From: WTGA01 sp965214055
GTDB taxonomy: Bacteria > Pseudomonadota > Gammaproteobacteria > Arenicellales > Poriferihabitantaceae
DNA: 64,000 nt
Reading direction: 5' to 3'
Assembly: GCA_965214055.1 (NCBI GenBank)
Contig: OZ243931.1
Coordinates: 806,001-870,000 of the forward strand
In this document: positions 49,415 to 58,798 of the stretch, piece after piece
Position numbering within the stretch: position 1 is the first letter of the stretch
Layout: each line of letters opens with the position of its first letter
Made by a program: the position numbers and the translations under genes
Notes under the pieces: generated by a model
Told to the model about the DNA's origin: nothing
Seen by the model: only the letters and a program-made list of their open reading frames with translations
Database searches by the model: none

Positions 49415-50485
49415 ATGACCAAGACGAATCATAAATCAAATCCAGCTGTTCCGGTAGTCCTGGGCATCGATCTGGCAAAAAATACTGTCCATGTCCATGC
49501 AGTGGATGACAAAGGCCGGATCTGTTTTTCCCGCAAGATGTCCCGGACTAAGTTGAAAACTATGCTGTCCAACCTGTCCCCTTGCCTGGTTGGTCTGGAA
49601 GCTTGTGGCCGTGCTCACTGGTGGGGCAGGGAGATTCAGGACCTGGGCCACGATACCAAATTGATGGCACCCCAGTTCGTCAAGCCGTTTGTCAAGTCGA
49701 ACAAGAATGACCGGGCAGATGCCGAGGCAATCTGCGAGGCTGTTCAGCGGCCCAACATGCGTTTCGTGGGCATCAAGAGCCCGGATCAGCAGGCCCAACA
49801 GGCGGCCCACCGGGCCCGTTCCCGTGCAGTGGGAAATCGCACAGCACATGTCAACGAGATTCGGGGGTTGTTGGCCGAGTTTGGGATTGAGATTTCCCAG
49901 GGGCGCCGCCATGTTGCGCCGGTCGTGGCGGATATTCTCGGTGATGGCGGCAGGGACCGGATCACGTTGCCCGGGAGGTTTCTCGAGGTACTGGCCGAGC
50001 TGTACGAGGCTCTGCTTGACATGGACGAACGGGTGGCGCACTACGATGCCATAATTGAGAAGATTGCCCGGGAGGACGAACAGGCGAAGCTGTTGATGAC
50101 AATTCCGGGGGTCGGACCGATGACGGCCACCACGATGTTGTCCACGATGGGGGATCCGGGGGTGTTCCGCAATGGGCGGGAATGCGCCGCCTGGCTGGGG
50201 CTCGTTCCTCGTCAGAGTTCGACCGGGGGCAAGGAGCGGTTGCTGGGTATCTCCAAGCGCGGGGACCGCTATCTGCGGTGTCTGCTGATCCATGGGGCCC
50301 GATCCGTGGTGGCTCGACATGATCCGACGAAGAAGAAAGACCGACGCAGTCAGTGGCTCACCAGGTTGTTGGAGCGGCGACACAAGAATGTGGCCACGGT
50401 GGCTTTAGCCAACCATATGGCACGAACGGCCTGGGCGGTGTTGACCTCCGGAAAGCCGTACCAGAAAAACCATGTACCGGCCTGA
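49415..50485 (+). CDS. IS110-family transposase, intact
   Basis: 356 aa. The N-terminal RuvC-like DEDD domain shows LGIDLAKNTVHVHAVD, GLEACGRAHWW and KSNKNDRADAEAI. The C-terminal domain shows IPGVGPMTATTMLSTMGDP and LGLVPRQSSTGGKERLLG with the catalytic Ser region. It is intact, unlike its inverted twin. These enzymes use an RNA guide and leave no target duplication. Confidence 0.95.
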   Translation: MTKTNHKSNPAVPVVLGIDLAKNTVHVHAVDDKGRICFSRKMSRTKLKTMLSNLSPCLVGLEACGRAHWWGREIQDLGHDTKLMAPQFVKPFVKSNKNDRADAEAICEAVQRPNMRFVGIKSPDQQAQQAAHRARSRAVGNRTAHVNEIRGLLAEFGIEISQGRRHVAPVVADILGDGGRDRITLPGRFLEVLAELYEALLDMDERVAHYDAIIEKIAREDEQAKLLMTIPGVGPMTATTMLSTMGDPGVFRNGRECAAWLGLVPRQSSTGGKERLLGISKRGDRYLRCLLIHGARSVVARHDPTKKKDRRSQWLTRLLERRHKNVATVALANHMARTAWAVLTSGKPYQKNHVPA

Positions 50486-52348
50486 TCGGCCGAGGAACAA
50501 GCCGGCATCCGGCGATGTCCGGATGCCAAAGAGAAACCTTAACCCTTAGACACAGGAGAACAGTTATCCCCCAGGTTGCTTAAGAGTAATCAATCGTGAT
50601 GGCAGAAAAGGCACCCCTGCCAGTGTGAAAACCTGATACCGCCAAAGGCTCAACTGATTGAAGCCGATGACTTGATAAGGACGCACCGGCGCGAATTCCA
50701 TCGGGGCCAGAGAGCATAAGTCCCTCACAAATAGGCCGGATAGATGGCTGCAGCCAACTCTTCCATACGAAAAATTACACTTGCAAAACGGGGGCGGACC
50801 ATAGATGGCGGTGCAAGTCCGCTGTCGGCCCGACAAGGGGAACGATTAGCCGAACGGCAAGGGTGTCCACCGAGAGGTGGAATCTGAAGGAAGCCGAAGG
50901 CAAACCGCTGGCTCGACGAACAGGAATCGCCTATGAGGCGGTCACGGTGGGTGAGAAGGCCATTATCTTCAAAGCCCGATACTTGTACGGACACCGTGGA
51001 CGTATAGGCGGCGAGCATAAGCGGGAAAGTCACGCGCATTACCCTGGGAGATCTGTGGTCCTGCCTTGGGCTACCGCTTTCGAGAGAAAGCGGGATGGGA
51101 CGGCAGAAGTCAGCCGAGGCCATAGTAGGCTGCTGACCGGCAGTTGAAGGGCTGAACATGGCAAGACGTGAGTAGGCACGGGATTTCTCGATGAAACTGA
51201 ACAAGACACAAGCTCGTCGGAGAGGCGGGGCTCAGACGGAGGACGCCGGACGGTATCCGGCAGGAGCCGGTTTGAGTGTTGAGGGGACATCGGCGAGCCT
51301 GTTGCGGACGAAAGCGCAGCCGAAGCAGGTCGATCTGATGGAAGCGGTGTTGGAACGCGGCAACCTGATGAAGGCCTACGAGCGGGTGCTTCGGAACAAG
51401 GGTGCAAGCGGTGTCGATGGCATCGGGGTACCGGAGTTCAAGGAGCACCTGAAACGGCACTGGCCGACGATCAGGGCCAGATTGCTGGCGGGGGAGTATA
51501 TTCCCGCGCCGGTACGTCGGGTGGACATACCCAAGCCGCAGGGCGGGGTGAGGACACTCGGCATTCCAACGCTGACGGATCGGATGATCCAGCAGGCGTT
51601 GCATCAGGTGTTGAGTCCCCTGTTTGAGCCGGGATTCTCGGATTCGAGTTACGGGTTCCGACCCGGACGCTCGGCCCATCAGGCGGTGGAGGCGGCGGGG
51701 GAACACGTTGCGGCTGGAAATCGCTGGGTGGTGGACTTGGATTTGGAAAAGTTTTTCGACCGGGTCAATCACGATATAGTGATGGGGAAGCTGGCACAGG
51801 AGGTGGGCGATGCACGGGTGTTGAAGTTGATTCGCCGATATCTGGAAGCGGGAATGATGGCTGACGGGCTGATCTCGCCGAGGCGGGAAGGGATGCCGCA
51901 GGGCGGCCCACTCAGCCCATTATTATCCAATATCCTGCTGACGGAACTGGACCGGGAACTGGAGTGCCGAGGGCACCGGTTTTGCCGGTATGCGGATGAC
52001 TTCAACGTGTATGTGAAAAGCGAGAAGGCTGGCCATCGGTTGATGGCGAAGCTGGAGGCGTTTTTGTGGACCCGTCTCAAGCTCAAGGTCAATTCGACCA
52101 AGAGTGCGGTGGCGAGACCGTGGAAGCGGCAATTCCTGGGATACCGTGTGATGGGCTTCAAGGAGTCCAGACTGAGTATTGCGAAAGGAAGCCGCCAGCG
52201 ATTTGCTGACAAGGTGCGGACCGTACTGCGCAAAGCGCGGGGACGGAATCTTGCCAGGGCCATTGAGGCGCTTAACCCGTTGTTGAGAGGTTGGGCGGCC
52301 TATTTTCGTTTGGTCAAGACAAAACGCCCCTTTTTGGCATTGGACGGA

Positions 52349-53722
52349 TGTTAGGAGTTAGTGATCTGTCCGGTTAAGTAGCACATAAACTGTCCGGTTT
52401 CAAAAACCCTGATTGGGAGGCGTGATGAAACGGGCAGAATGGCTACAGGAGACCAGGCTAATGAGATTTGAAGAAGCGCGAGAAGGTTGGACGGGGGGTC
52501 GTTTGACCCAGGAAGAGGCGGCGGCGTTGTTGGGGGTTTGTTCCCGCACGTTCCGTCGTTATGTGGACCGTTTTGAGGAGGCCGGACTGGAAGGGTTGTG
52601 TGATCAGCGGCTGACAAAGGTCTCGCATCGCCGGGCGCCGGTGGACGAAGTGATGAAGCTGGTGGATCGTTACAAGACCCATCACCGGGATTGGAATGTG
52701 CGTCATTTCCATGCCTGGTATCGTCGTGACGGGGGAGAGCGGAGCTATACGTGGGTCAAGAACACGTTGCAGGCCGCCAAGGTAGTGAAGCGGGCGCCCC
52801 GGCGCGGTGTGCATCGTAAGCGGCGTGAAGCGGCGCCCTGGGCGGGGATGATGCTGCACCAGGACGGCAGCACCCACGAGTGGGTACCGGGCCAGGTGTG
52901 GGACCTGATTGTGACTATGGACGATGCTACCAATGAACACTACTCGATGTTTTTCTGTGCACAGGAGGGCACCTGGAGCAGTTTCCGGGGCGTTCGTGAA
53001 GTGATTGAATCACAAGGTCTGTTCTGTTCGTTATACACCGATCGGGGCAGCCATTACTGGCATACCCCCGAGGCGGGTGGCAAAGTGGACAAGTCTAATC
53101 CCACACAATTTGGCAGGGCGATGAAGCAATTGGGTGTGGAGATGATTGCGGCCTATTCCCCACAGGCCCGGGGGAGGTCGGAACGGGCCTTCAGGACCCA
53201 CCAGGACCGTCTGGTGAAGGAGTTGGCTGCCAAGGGGGTTACCGACATGGATTCGGCCAATGAATACATCCAGAAGCACTACCTGCCCGCGTACAACCAG
53301 GAATTCAGTCATCCGTCCCGGGAAGACGGCAGTGCGTTTGTCCCCTGCCGGGATCAGATGGTGCTCGATGACATTTTGTGCAAGCATCATGAACGGACCG
53401 TGGGATCGGACAACTGCGTGCATTATCTGCGTCGTGTGCTCCAGATCCCGGCGGATCAGCACCGGTGTCATTACGTCAAGGTCAAGGTCAAGGTGCTGCA
53501 CTACGCCGATGACTGCCTGGCGATTCATCACGGGCCGCGGGAGTTGGCCCGGTATGATGCGCAGAACCAGCTGATGGTAGACTATGACACGGCCACCGCG
53601 TAGTGCCCACCGCGGGGGCGCCACGGCCCCCAGAGGGTTAACCCTCTGGGGGCCGTGAAATGAAGGGTAAAACCGGACAGTTTATGTGCTACTAAACCGG
53701 ACAGTTCTATTTGCTTCTAACA
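52349..53722 (+). mobile_element. ISNCY-type insertion sequence with 6-bp target duplication
   Basis: The element starts TGTTAGGAG and ends in TTCTAACA. About 50-bp imperfect inverted ends contain CTGTCCGGTT and a second, inner copy AAACTGTCCGGTTT. Flanking GACGGA (52343-52348 and 53723-53728) is the target duplication. Removing both element and repeat rebuilds the intron A sequence exactly. Confidence 0.9.
52425..53603 (+). CDS. ISNCY-family DDE transposase
   Basis: About 392 aa. The N-terminal helix-turn-helix (LTQEEAAALLGVCSRTFRRY) is followed by a DDE/RNase H-like core: HQDGSTHEW, DDATNEHYSMFF, SLYTDRGSHYW and the Glu in GRSERAFRTHQDRL. It resembles the IS1202/ISDol1-like ISNCY group. 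ATG at 52425 has GGGAGG 8 nt before it. The frame is intact. Confidence 0.88.
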   Translation: MKRAEWLQETRLMRFEEAREGWTGGRLTQEEAAALLGVCSRTFRRYVDRFEEAGLEGLCDQRLTKVSHRRAPVDEVMKLVDRYKTHHRDWNVRHFHAWYRRDGGERSYTWVKNTLQAAKVVKRAPRRGVHRKRREAAPWAGMMLHQDGSTHEWVPGQVWDLIVTMDDATNEHYSMFFCAQEGTWSSFRGVREVIESQGLFCSLYTDRGSHYWHTPEAGGKVDKSNPTQFGRAMKQLGVEMIAAYSPQARGRSERAFRTHQDRLVKELAAKGVTDMDSANEYIQKHYLPAYNQEFSHPSREDGSAFVPCRDQMVLDDILCKHHERTVGSDNCVHYLRRVLQIPADQHRCHYVKVKVKVLHYADDCLAIHHGPRELARYDAQNQLMVDYDTATA

Positions 53723-54261
53723 GACGGATGGATTCGACACAAGCTGCGTGCTATCTTGTGGCGGCAATGGAAACGGGTTTACACGCGAGCACGACATCTG
53801 ATGAAGGCCGGCCTGTCGGAGGTTCGTGCGTGGAAATCTGCGACCAACGGACGGGGTCCGTGGTGGAACAGCGGTGCCTCACACATGAACGCGGCATTTC
53901 CGAAGGCCTATTTTGATCGTCTTGGACTGGTATCGTTGCTTGATACAGCGTGTCGGTTGCGGAGCTTGCCATGAACCGCCGTATACGGAACCGTATGTAC
54001 GGTGGTGTGGGAGGACGGCGGAAGTGATTCCGCCTCCTACCCGATTACGCCATGCCTGACGCTTGTTCCGGTAATATCCAGTGCATGTGGTGGGTAGCTG
54101 GATAATTTGGACAAATCCGCTGTCGACCCGACTTGTTTTCTGCAACCACCCAGGATAGGCACGACTCGCCCTGAACGATCTTCCTGTAGAAAACCGATCA
54201 TTTGTCTGCAGTTTGGATGAAAATATTTTCTGGCAGGAATGGCCGGGCAGCGACATCCGTT

Positions 54262-54291
54262 ATGACACAGGGCTGGTTGTGCGGTTATAAT
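54262..54291 (+). promoter_or_regulatory. Probable sigma-70 promoter of bamC
   Basis: ATGACA (54262-54267) and TATAAT (54286-54291) with an 18-nt spacer, about 67 nt before the bamC start. Confidence 0.55.
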
Positions 54292-54357
54292 CCGGCGGCA
54301 ATCTGTTATTTGAGGTGCTGTCTGCAACTGTAAATGGCAATAATTACCCTGGATACA

Positions 54358-55044
54358 ATGATGAACAGAACAAATTCTCCATTCAAGTACATTGCTGTTT
54401 ACTTTGTCGCGCTTACACTGACGGGATGCAACACGATCAGTGAAGAGCGTGAAACCATCGATCTGGGCACTGACCTCAAGCCAAAAAAAACACGTCTTGA
54501 ATTGCCTCCTGATCTGGTCGACACCACCACTGAGGTGATTGTAAACCGAAACTTTACGGAAGAAGAGGTTGTCCCTCAAACCGTGGGGATTACGATGCTA
54601 GATAACGGCACCGAGCGCTGGCTTGAAATTGATGCCCCCGCTGAGCAGGTATGGCCCAAACTGGTAAATTACTGGGGAGAAATTGGCGCACCACTGATTT
54701 TGGCGAATCCAGAAACTGGTATCATGGAAACGGACTGGGTCCAGCAGGACAAGAGAGCAGCCAGGAAGAAAAAAGGAGTTACTGGTAATATACTGATCAG
54801 CATTTTGACAGACATCACAGACCAGGTAACATCACTGGACAAATACACACTGCGCATGGAACGGAAGGACGATATGAAAACCCTGGTTTATCTGGGCCAT
54901 CGGGGAAGCAAGAAAATACAGACTTCCAGAGCCACCATGCTAAGCAATGCTGAATGGGACTGGGTTGAAACCGGGCAGGATCCGGAGAAAATCCGATTGG
55001 TGATGCAGTCGATACGGTACCGTCTGAAACTGGAAAACGCGTAG
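54358..55044 (+). CDS. bamC: Outer membrane assembly lipoprotein BamC
   Basis: About 228 aa. A lipoprotein signal with lipobox LTLTGC is followed by NTISEERETIDLGTDLK, a flexible stretch, then a helix-grip domain (DNGTERWLEIDAPAEQVWPK) and TGIMETDW. BamC belongs to the BAM complex. In many gammaproteobacteria it sits in dapA-bamC-purC; here purC is 14 kb away and dapA is absent. This hints at rearrangement of the region. MMNRTNSP is the chosen start. Confidence 0.85.
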   Translation: MMNRTNSPFKYIAVYFVALTLTGCNTISEERETIDLGTDLKPKKTRLELPPDLVDTTTEVIVNRNFTEEEVVPQTVGITMLDNGTERWLEIDAPAEQVWPKLVNYWGEIGAPLILANPETGIMETDWVQQDKRAARKKKGVTGNILISILTDITDQVTSLDKYTLRMERKDDMKTLVYLGHRGSKKIQTSRATMLSNAEWDWVETGQDPEKIRLVMQSIRYRLKLENA

Positions 55045-55173
55045 CCGGGCCGACCCTGGTGAATAGCCAATCCATATCGGGTGTGTAATTACAAAGGGGT
55101 CCTGCCCACTGTATGACAACAGGCAGGATAAAGGGTTTTGTTGAGTTCCAGAAGCTAATAGGTGTAACAGCAT

Positions 55174-55992
55174 TCAGGTATAACTATGTTCTTCCCCGGG
55201 GAATTCTCCAGATTTTACCGCCCTGACATAGTCCGACAACGCACCCTGGATGCCGTTTTTATTTCCGGTCAGAAAATTCTTTACAAATTTAGCAGTTTTA
55301 CCCGGATACAAACCAAGCAGGTCGTGCCACACCAGGATTTGACCATCCGTTCCTGCCCCTGCACCGATTCCTATAACAGGTACATCCAGACTTTGTGCCA
55401 GCTTTTTGCCCAACGCAGCGGGTACACATTCGATTAAAATTACGCTGGCGCCGGCTTCCTGAAGCAGTTTGGCTTCATCGATGATCGTCTGCCCTTTTGC
55501 AGGGTCCCTGCCCTGGACCCGATATCCGCCGAGATGATTGATTGATTGGGGTGTCAGCCCCATATGGGCACACACAGGGATTCCCCGTTCAACCAGTAGC
55601 CGGGTCGATTCCGCCAGCCAGGCTCCCCCTTCAAGCTTCACCATATGCGCCCCTTCACGCATCAGGATGGCAGCATTTTCCAGGCTTTTGGATTCTGTGT
55701 AGTAACTCATAAAGGGGAGGTCTGCGACCAGTAATGCGCCATTATTTCCACGTTTGGTACAACGCACATGGTACGCCATGTCATTGATCGTCACGGGTAA
55801 ACTGCTATCGTGACCATGAATCACCATCCCGAGAGAATCGCCGACCAGCAATACTTCCACACCGGCTTTTGTGGCTGCGAATGCGGTGCTGTAATCATAT
55901 GCCGTGACACAGGCGAATTTCTCACTTGTGACTTTCATTTTTACCAATGAATTGATCGTGATATTTGAGCGTGAACTTGTTTGTGTCGACAT
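55174..55992 (-). CDS. panB: 3-methyl-2-oxobutanoate hydroxymethyltransferase
   Basis: 272 aa. Motifs are VTAYDYSTAFAATKAGVEVL, VGDSLGMVIHGHDSSLPVT, MVKLEGG, CAHMGLTPQSINHLGGYRVQ and LIECVPAALGKKLAQSL, with the metal Asp residues in place. PanB adds a hydroxymethyl group from methylene-THF to ketoisovalerate, the first step of pantothenate and CoA synthesis. panC is not present downstream in this window. Confidence 0.96.
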   Translation of the reverse strand: MSTQTSSRSNITINSLVKMKVTSEKFACVTAYDYSTAFAATKAGVEVLLVGDSLGMVIHGHDSSLPVTINDMAYHVRCTKRGNNGALLVADLPFMSYYTESKSLENAAILMREGAHMVKLEGGAWLAESTRLLVERGIPVCAHMGLTPQSINHLGGYRVQGRDPAKGQTIIDEAKLLQEAGASVILIECVPAALGKKLAQSLDVPVIGIGAGAGTDGQILVWHDLLGLYPGKTAKFVKNFLTGNKNGIQGALSDYVRAVKSGEFPGEEHSYT

Positions 55993-56193
55993 TTTTGTTA
56001 CCGTTTTAACTCTTGATATTGTTTGTTATTTGTTCAGATTCAGGGCTGTACCTTCGCGAAACAGTACCTGTCACGATGATAGCATTATGGTTGTTCGGAT
56101 GATTGCGTTTGCAAGGCTTTTCCATGGAATCGCATTTGCTCTATACGCGATTCTTCTTTACACTCTGATTCTCCTATATTTACCAGTCAAATA

Positions 56194-56412
56194 ATGGTTA
56201 AAGAAGAAAGCATTGAAATGGAAGGCACAATCATTGAAGCCTTACCCAATACGCTGTTCAAAGTTGAACTCGAAAATGGACATGAAGTCATTGCACATAT
56301 CTCTGGAAAAATGCGCAAGCACTATATCCGCATCTTGCGGGGTGACAAGGTAACCGTGCAGCTTACCCCCTATGACCTTTCAAAAGGCCGCATCACATAC
56401 CGTGAGCGCTAA
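56194..56412 (+). CDS. infA: Translation initiation factor IF-1
   Basis: 72 aa with the S1-like OB fold: MEGTIIEALPNTLFKVELEN, GHEVIAHISGKMRKHYIRIL and GDKVTVQLTPYDLSKGRITY. IF-1 binds the ribosomal A site during initiation. It is full length, beginning MVKEESIEMEG. Confidence 0.97.
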   Translation: MVKEESIEMEGTIIEALPNTLFKVELENGHEVIAHISGKMRKHYIRILRGDKVTVQLTPYDLSKGRITYRER

Positions 56413-56575
56413 CACTGCCCCGAATCCTAATAGCTTACGTTAGACACAAACTCACTGCTGTGATTTCACCATGAAATCATGAAAGATCGCATTGCCGAAA
56501 TAATGCTCCCGTCTTATCTAAATCTCACAGAATACGCATAAAAGTGGCGAGCGGGCAGGAACACATCAAACGGGA

Positions 56576-56773
56576 GTGGCAGTTTCATTTTTTGATCAAA
56601 GGTTCATCAAGCCTTTGAGGCACACATTACGGGGAAATTCCCTGAATTCCTGCGTCATGGCTATGCAGGAAATTGCGGACATCGTAGATGCACACGGCGC
56701 TCGAGTTGGTTCATTGATGACCGCATCCCACATCGGGGCCCGTCACCGGTTTGCCTGGTTACAAAAGCAATGA
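56576..56773 (+). CDS. Small hypothetical ORF coupled to the LPS-kinase gene
   Basis: 65 aa from a GTG, with no motif recognised (contains QEIADIVDAHGARVGSL). Its stop overlaps the ATG of the next gene (ATGA), the main reason to suspect it is real. It could instead be a gene remnant. Confidence 0.3.
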   Translation: MAVSFFDQRFIKPLRHTLRGNSLNSCVMAMQEIADIVDAHGARVGSLMTASHIGARHRFAWLQKQ

Positions 56774-57600
56774 CCTGGAAGAAAGTGCCTTCCGGGCGAT
56801 GTATCTATACCCTGCACGGCCAATATCGATTCATCACTCCTGAATGGGTGGACGCGATTGCCGACTCCAGTTTGGGAAACTTGGACGAATGGTCGTCTCT
56901 TGAAGCAGGGGAAAAACTGGCGGTTGGGGGCAACGATGTATTCAGGGTGAATACGCCCAAGGGGACCGTTATATTCAAAAGATATCGGCTTAGTTTGGGT
57001 TGGCGCTACTTTATGCGACCGGGAAGGTCCGCCGGGGAATGGGCGGGACTGAATGCCATGGAAAAGGTCAATATTCCGGTACCTGACCGGATTGGTTTTG
57101 GAGAAGATCGTTGGTTTGGTCGCCTTGTTGGAGGCTATATCATCACCTGGGAACTGGAGTCCACCATGGACCTGGCAACGTTTGCATTGGAGGTGTGGTA
57201 TGCCATGGAACCTCCAGAAAAGCAGGCAGTACTGAAAGAAATTCGTTCAAAGTTGTTTGATCTGGTCAAGCGGGCACATGATAATAACCTGTTCCACCGA
57301 GATCTGATCTGGAGAAATATACTAGTACGCAAGGAACCCGACGGGTACCGGCTATGGTTCATTGACTGCCCGCGACTAAGGCACAGCAGGATGAATCGTG
57401 CTTATCTGCAGATGGTTGATTTGTCCAGTTTGACCAGACTGGCGTTGAGTGTGTTAACGGTCACAGAGCGATATCGTTCGTTATTGATATTTATGGATGG
57501 CGACCGCACTACAACCAGAAAAATGTTCAGGAAGATTACCTCTCATCATGCCAAGCGAGATCACAAGAAGTCCCGGAAATTCGTAACAAAACAGACCTGA
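56770..57600 (+). CDS. WaaP/KdkA-like lipopolysaccharide kinase
   Basis: 276 aa. A protein-kinase-like fold with a Lys in TVIFKRYRL, catalytic loop LFHRDLIWRNILV (Asp, Asn) and metal Asp in LWFIDCPRLRH. Such enzymes phosphorylate Kdo or heptose of the LPS core. The C-terminus is basic. It is convergent with a second, atypical kinase and precedes a glycosyltransferase cluster, so LPS modification is likely. Confidence 0.85.
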   Translation: MTWKKVPSGRCIYTLHGQYRFITPEWVDAIADSSLGNLDEWSSLEAGEKLAVGGNDVFRVNTPKGTVIFKRYRLSLGWRYFMRPGRSAGEWAGLNAMEKVNIPVPDRIGFGEDRWFGRLVGGYIITWELESTMDLATFALEVWYAMEPPEKQAVLKEIRSKLFDLVKRAHDNNLFHRDLIWRNILVRKEPDGYRLWFIDCPRLRHSRMNRAYLQMVDLSSLTRLALSVLTVTERYRSLLIFMDGDRTTTRKMFRKITSHHAKRDHKKSRKFVTKQT

Positions 57601-57601
57601 A

Positions 57602-58306
57602 TTAACGGTCCTGACAGTTTCTACCCATAGTTGAAACTGCCTTGGCTAACAAAGGATGCTGTTTTCTTATCCGTTTAAGAAGGTGTTGTTCTTTCGACTG
57701 TTGCATATCGGCCTTGTCCAAATATTCTCTAATACAATTATCCAATCCAAATTGGCACAATACTTTCTGGTCCTCACTGTAAGACAGGGGGGGCTTGAAA
57801 TTTCGGGCACGAAAGTCAGTGCTAAGTGAATGGTTGAATACCCTGACGCTGTCCACATCAATCAACCCGAATTCGCCATCCGGTTGCAAAATAATATTGT
57901 TGAAGTTGATTCCTCTGAAATACACCCCCTTGTCGTGAAGGGATTCAAGAAATCCGATCCATTTTGAAACTATTTGGGAATGATATCCATTGTGAGCAAA
58001 GAAATTTCTTAGTGTTTCTCCTTCCAAAGGTTGGTAATGGACCATGTGGAGTTCCATAAAGGGTATCCAGTACAGCCGAGCATCTCTCACAGTGGGAATG
58101 TTTAGATCTGTGAGCTTCTGAACCGATTTGATAAAACGTTTGGGGCGAGGGGAAATCAAATCACTGGAAAAGAATTTTTTGGGTCTAAATATTTTGGCGA
58201 TTTTACCGTCGGTGGTTCGAACGACGTTAATTCCAGTCCCATTGATTGTGAGAACAGTGCCACCTTTGATTAGATTTAAGCATTCGCTTCCAGTCAGAGT
58301 TTCCAT
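57602..58306 (-). CDS. Atypical LPS-kinase-like (InaA/toluene-tolerance type) protein
   Basis: 234 aa. It has a kinase-like fold with an ATP-site Lys candidate in GKIAKIFRPK and a catalytic-loop equivalent GVYFRGINFNNIIL in which the usual Asp is Gly. The metal Asp is in GLIDVDSVRV. Several family members carry a similar YFR loop, so this may be a conserved variant and not decay. The substrate is unknown. It ends 1 nt from the end of the convergent kinase. Confidence 0.75.
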   Translation of the reverse strand: METLTGSECLNLIKGGTVLTINGTGINVVRTTDGKIAKIFRPKKFFSSDLISPRPKRFIKSVQKLTDLNIPTVRDARLYWIPFMELHMVHYQPLEGETLRNFFAHNGYHSQIVSKWIGFLESLHDKGVYFRGINFNNIILQPDGEFGLIDVDSVRVFNHSLSTDFRARNFKPPLSYSEDQKVLCQFGLDNCIREYLDKADMQQSKEQHLLKRIRKQHPLLAKAVSTMGRNCQDR

Positions 58307-58798
58307 GACTTTCCCAATATGGTTAAGTGAACCTTTTCAGGATGGTAGCTACACAAAGAGCACAAAGTAGGCATGGGTTTTATCCGACCCGGAGGAGCTC
58401 ATGATATAGCAGACAGTACTTGACCAGCCCTGCCGTTACCTCGGATACAAATACCAGGGTCCCATCTCTCTATGATATCAATCCCTATCTCTCCTTTGGG
58501 CCAGACAACAACTAGCCTGCCAACCTCCGCGTTATGTTATCCGGTACCCTCTTCTCGTGCTCTCCAGGCCAAAATAAGAATTGCTGCCACTCAATATTTT
58601 CCCGCTAAACTAGTACCAAGATACGTATAATATCATTATATTGTTTTCTACAGGGAAAAATGGAAAAACCATGAACAATCTCTCACAATCCAAAGTACAG
58701 CGCGACGAGTTACTCGCACAAATCACTCCCGAAGCAGTGCACGATACTGAAGTTCGGAGAAGAGAAGAATAGGCGGCTCTGGGTGTGTTTCACTGACG
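58307..58798. other. Mostly non-coding, about 490 bp
   Basis: No gene of family length. A TATAAT (58626-58631) could serve the glycosyltransferase downstream. A 33-codon frame (MNNLSQSKVQRDELLAQ, 58671-58772) is unsupported. Confidence 0.4.

Larger units (their letters stand above)
51191..53974 (+). pseudogene. Group II intron reverse transcriptase copy B, split by IS insertion
   Basis: The N-terminal part (51191-52348) matches copy A residue for residue apart from a few changes (e.g. PKQVDLM for PKRVDLM). It is cut after FLALDG. The C-terminal part resumes at 53729 (IRHKLRAILWRQWKRVYTRA) and ends at 53974. The active YADD half is intact; the C-terminal maturase part is separated. Confidence 0.92.
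47615..54045 (+). repeat. Long inverted repeat, right arm (porin 3 + IS110 + group II intron B)
   Basis: Mirror of 28724-34169 in the opposite orientation. The arms enclose about 13.4 kb (34170-47614). The intron of this arm is split by an extra ISNCY copy, making the arm longer. Confidence 0.85.
50623..54045 (+). mobile_element. Group II intron B, interrupted by an ISNCY-type element
   Basis: It starts at GTGTG (50623) after the hairpin GGCAG...CTGCC and ends at ACCCGAT (54045). Length minus the IS (1374 bp) and its 6-bp duplication equals 2043 bp, the same as intron A. The interrupted RT means it cannot move by itself, although the RT of copy A could act on it. Confidence 0.75.

Noticed and set aside
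58671..58772. A 33-codon ORF before the poly-G glycosyltransferase
   Set aside because: No ribosome site, motif or conserved neighbour supports it.
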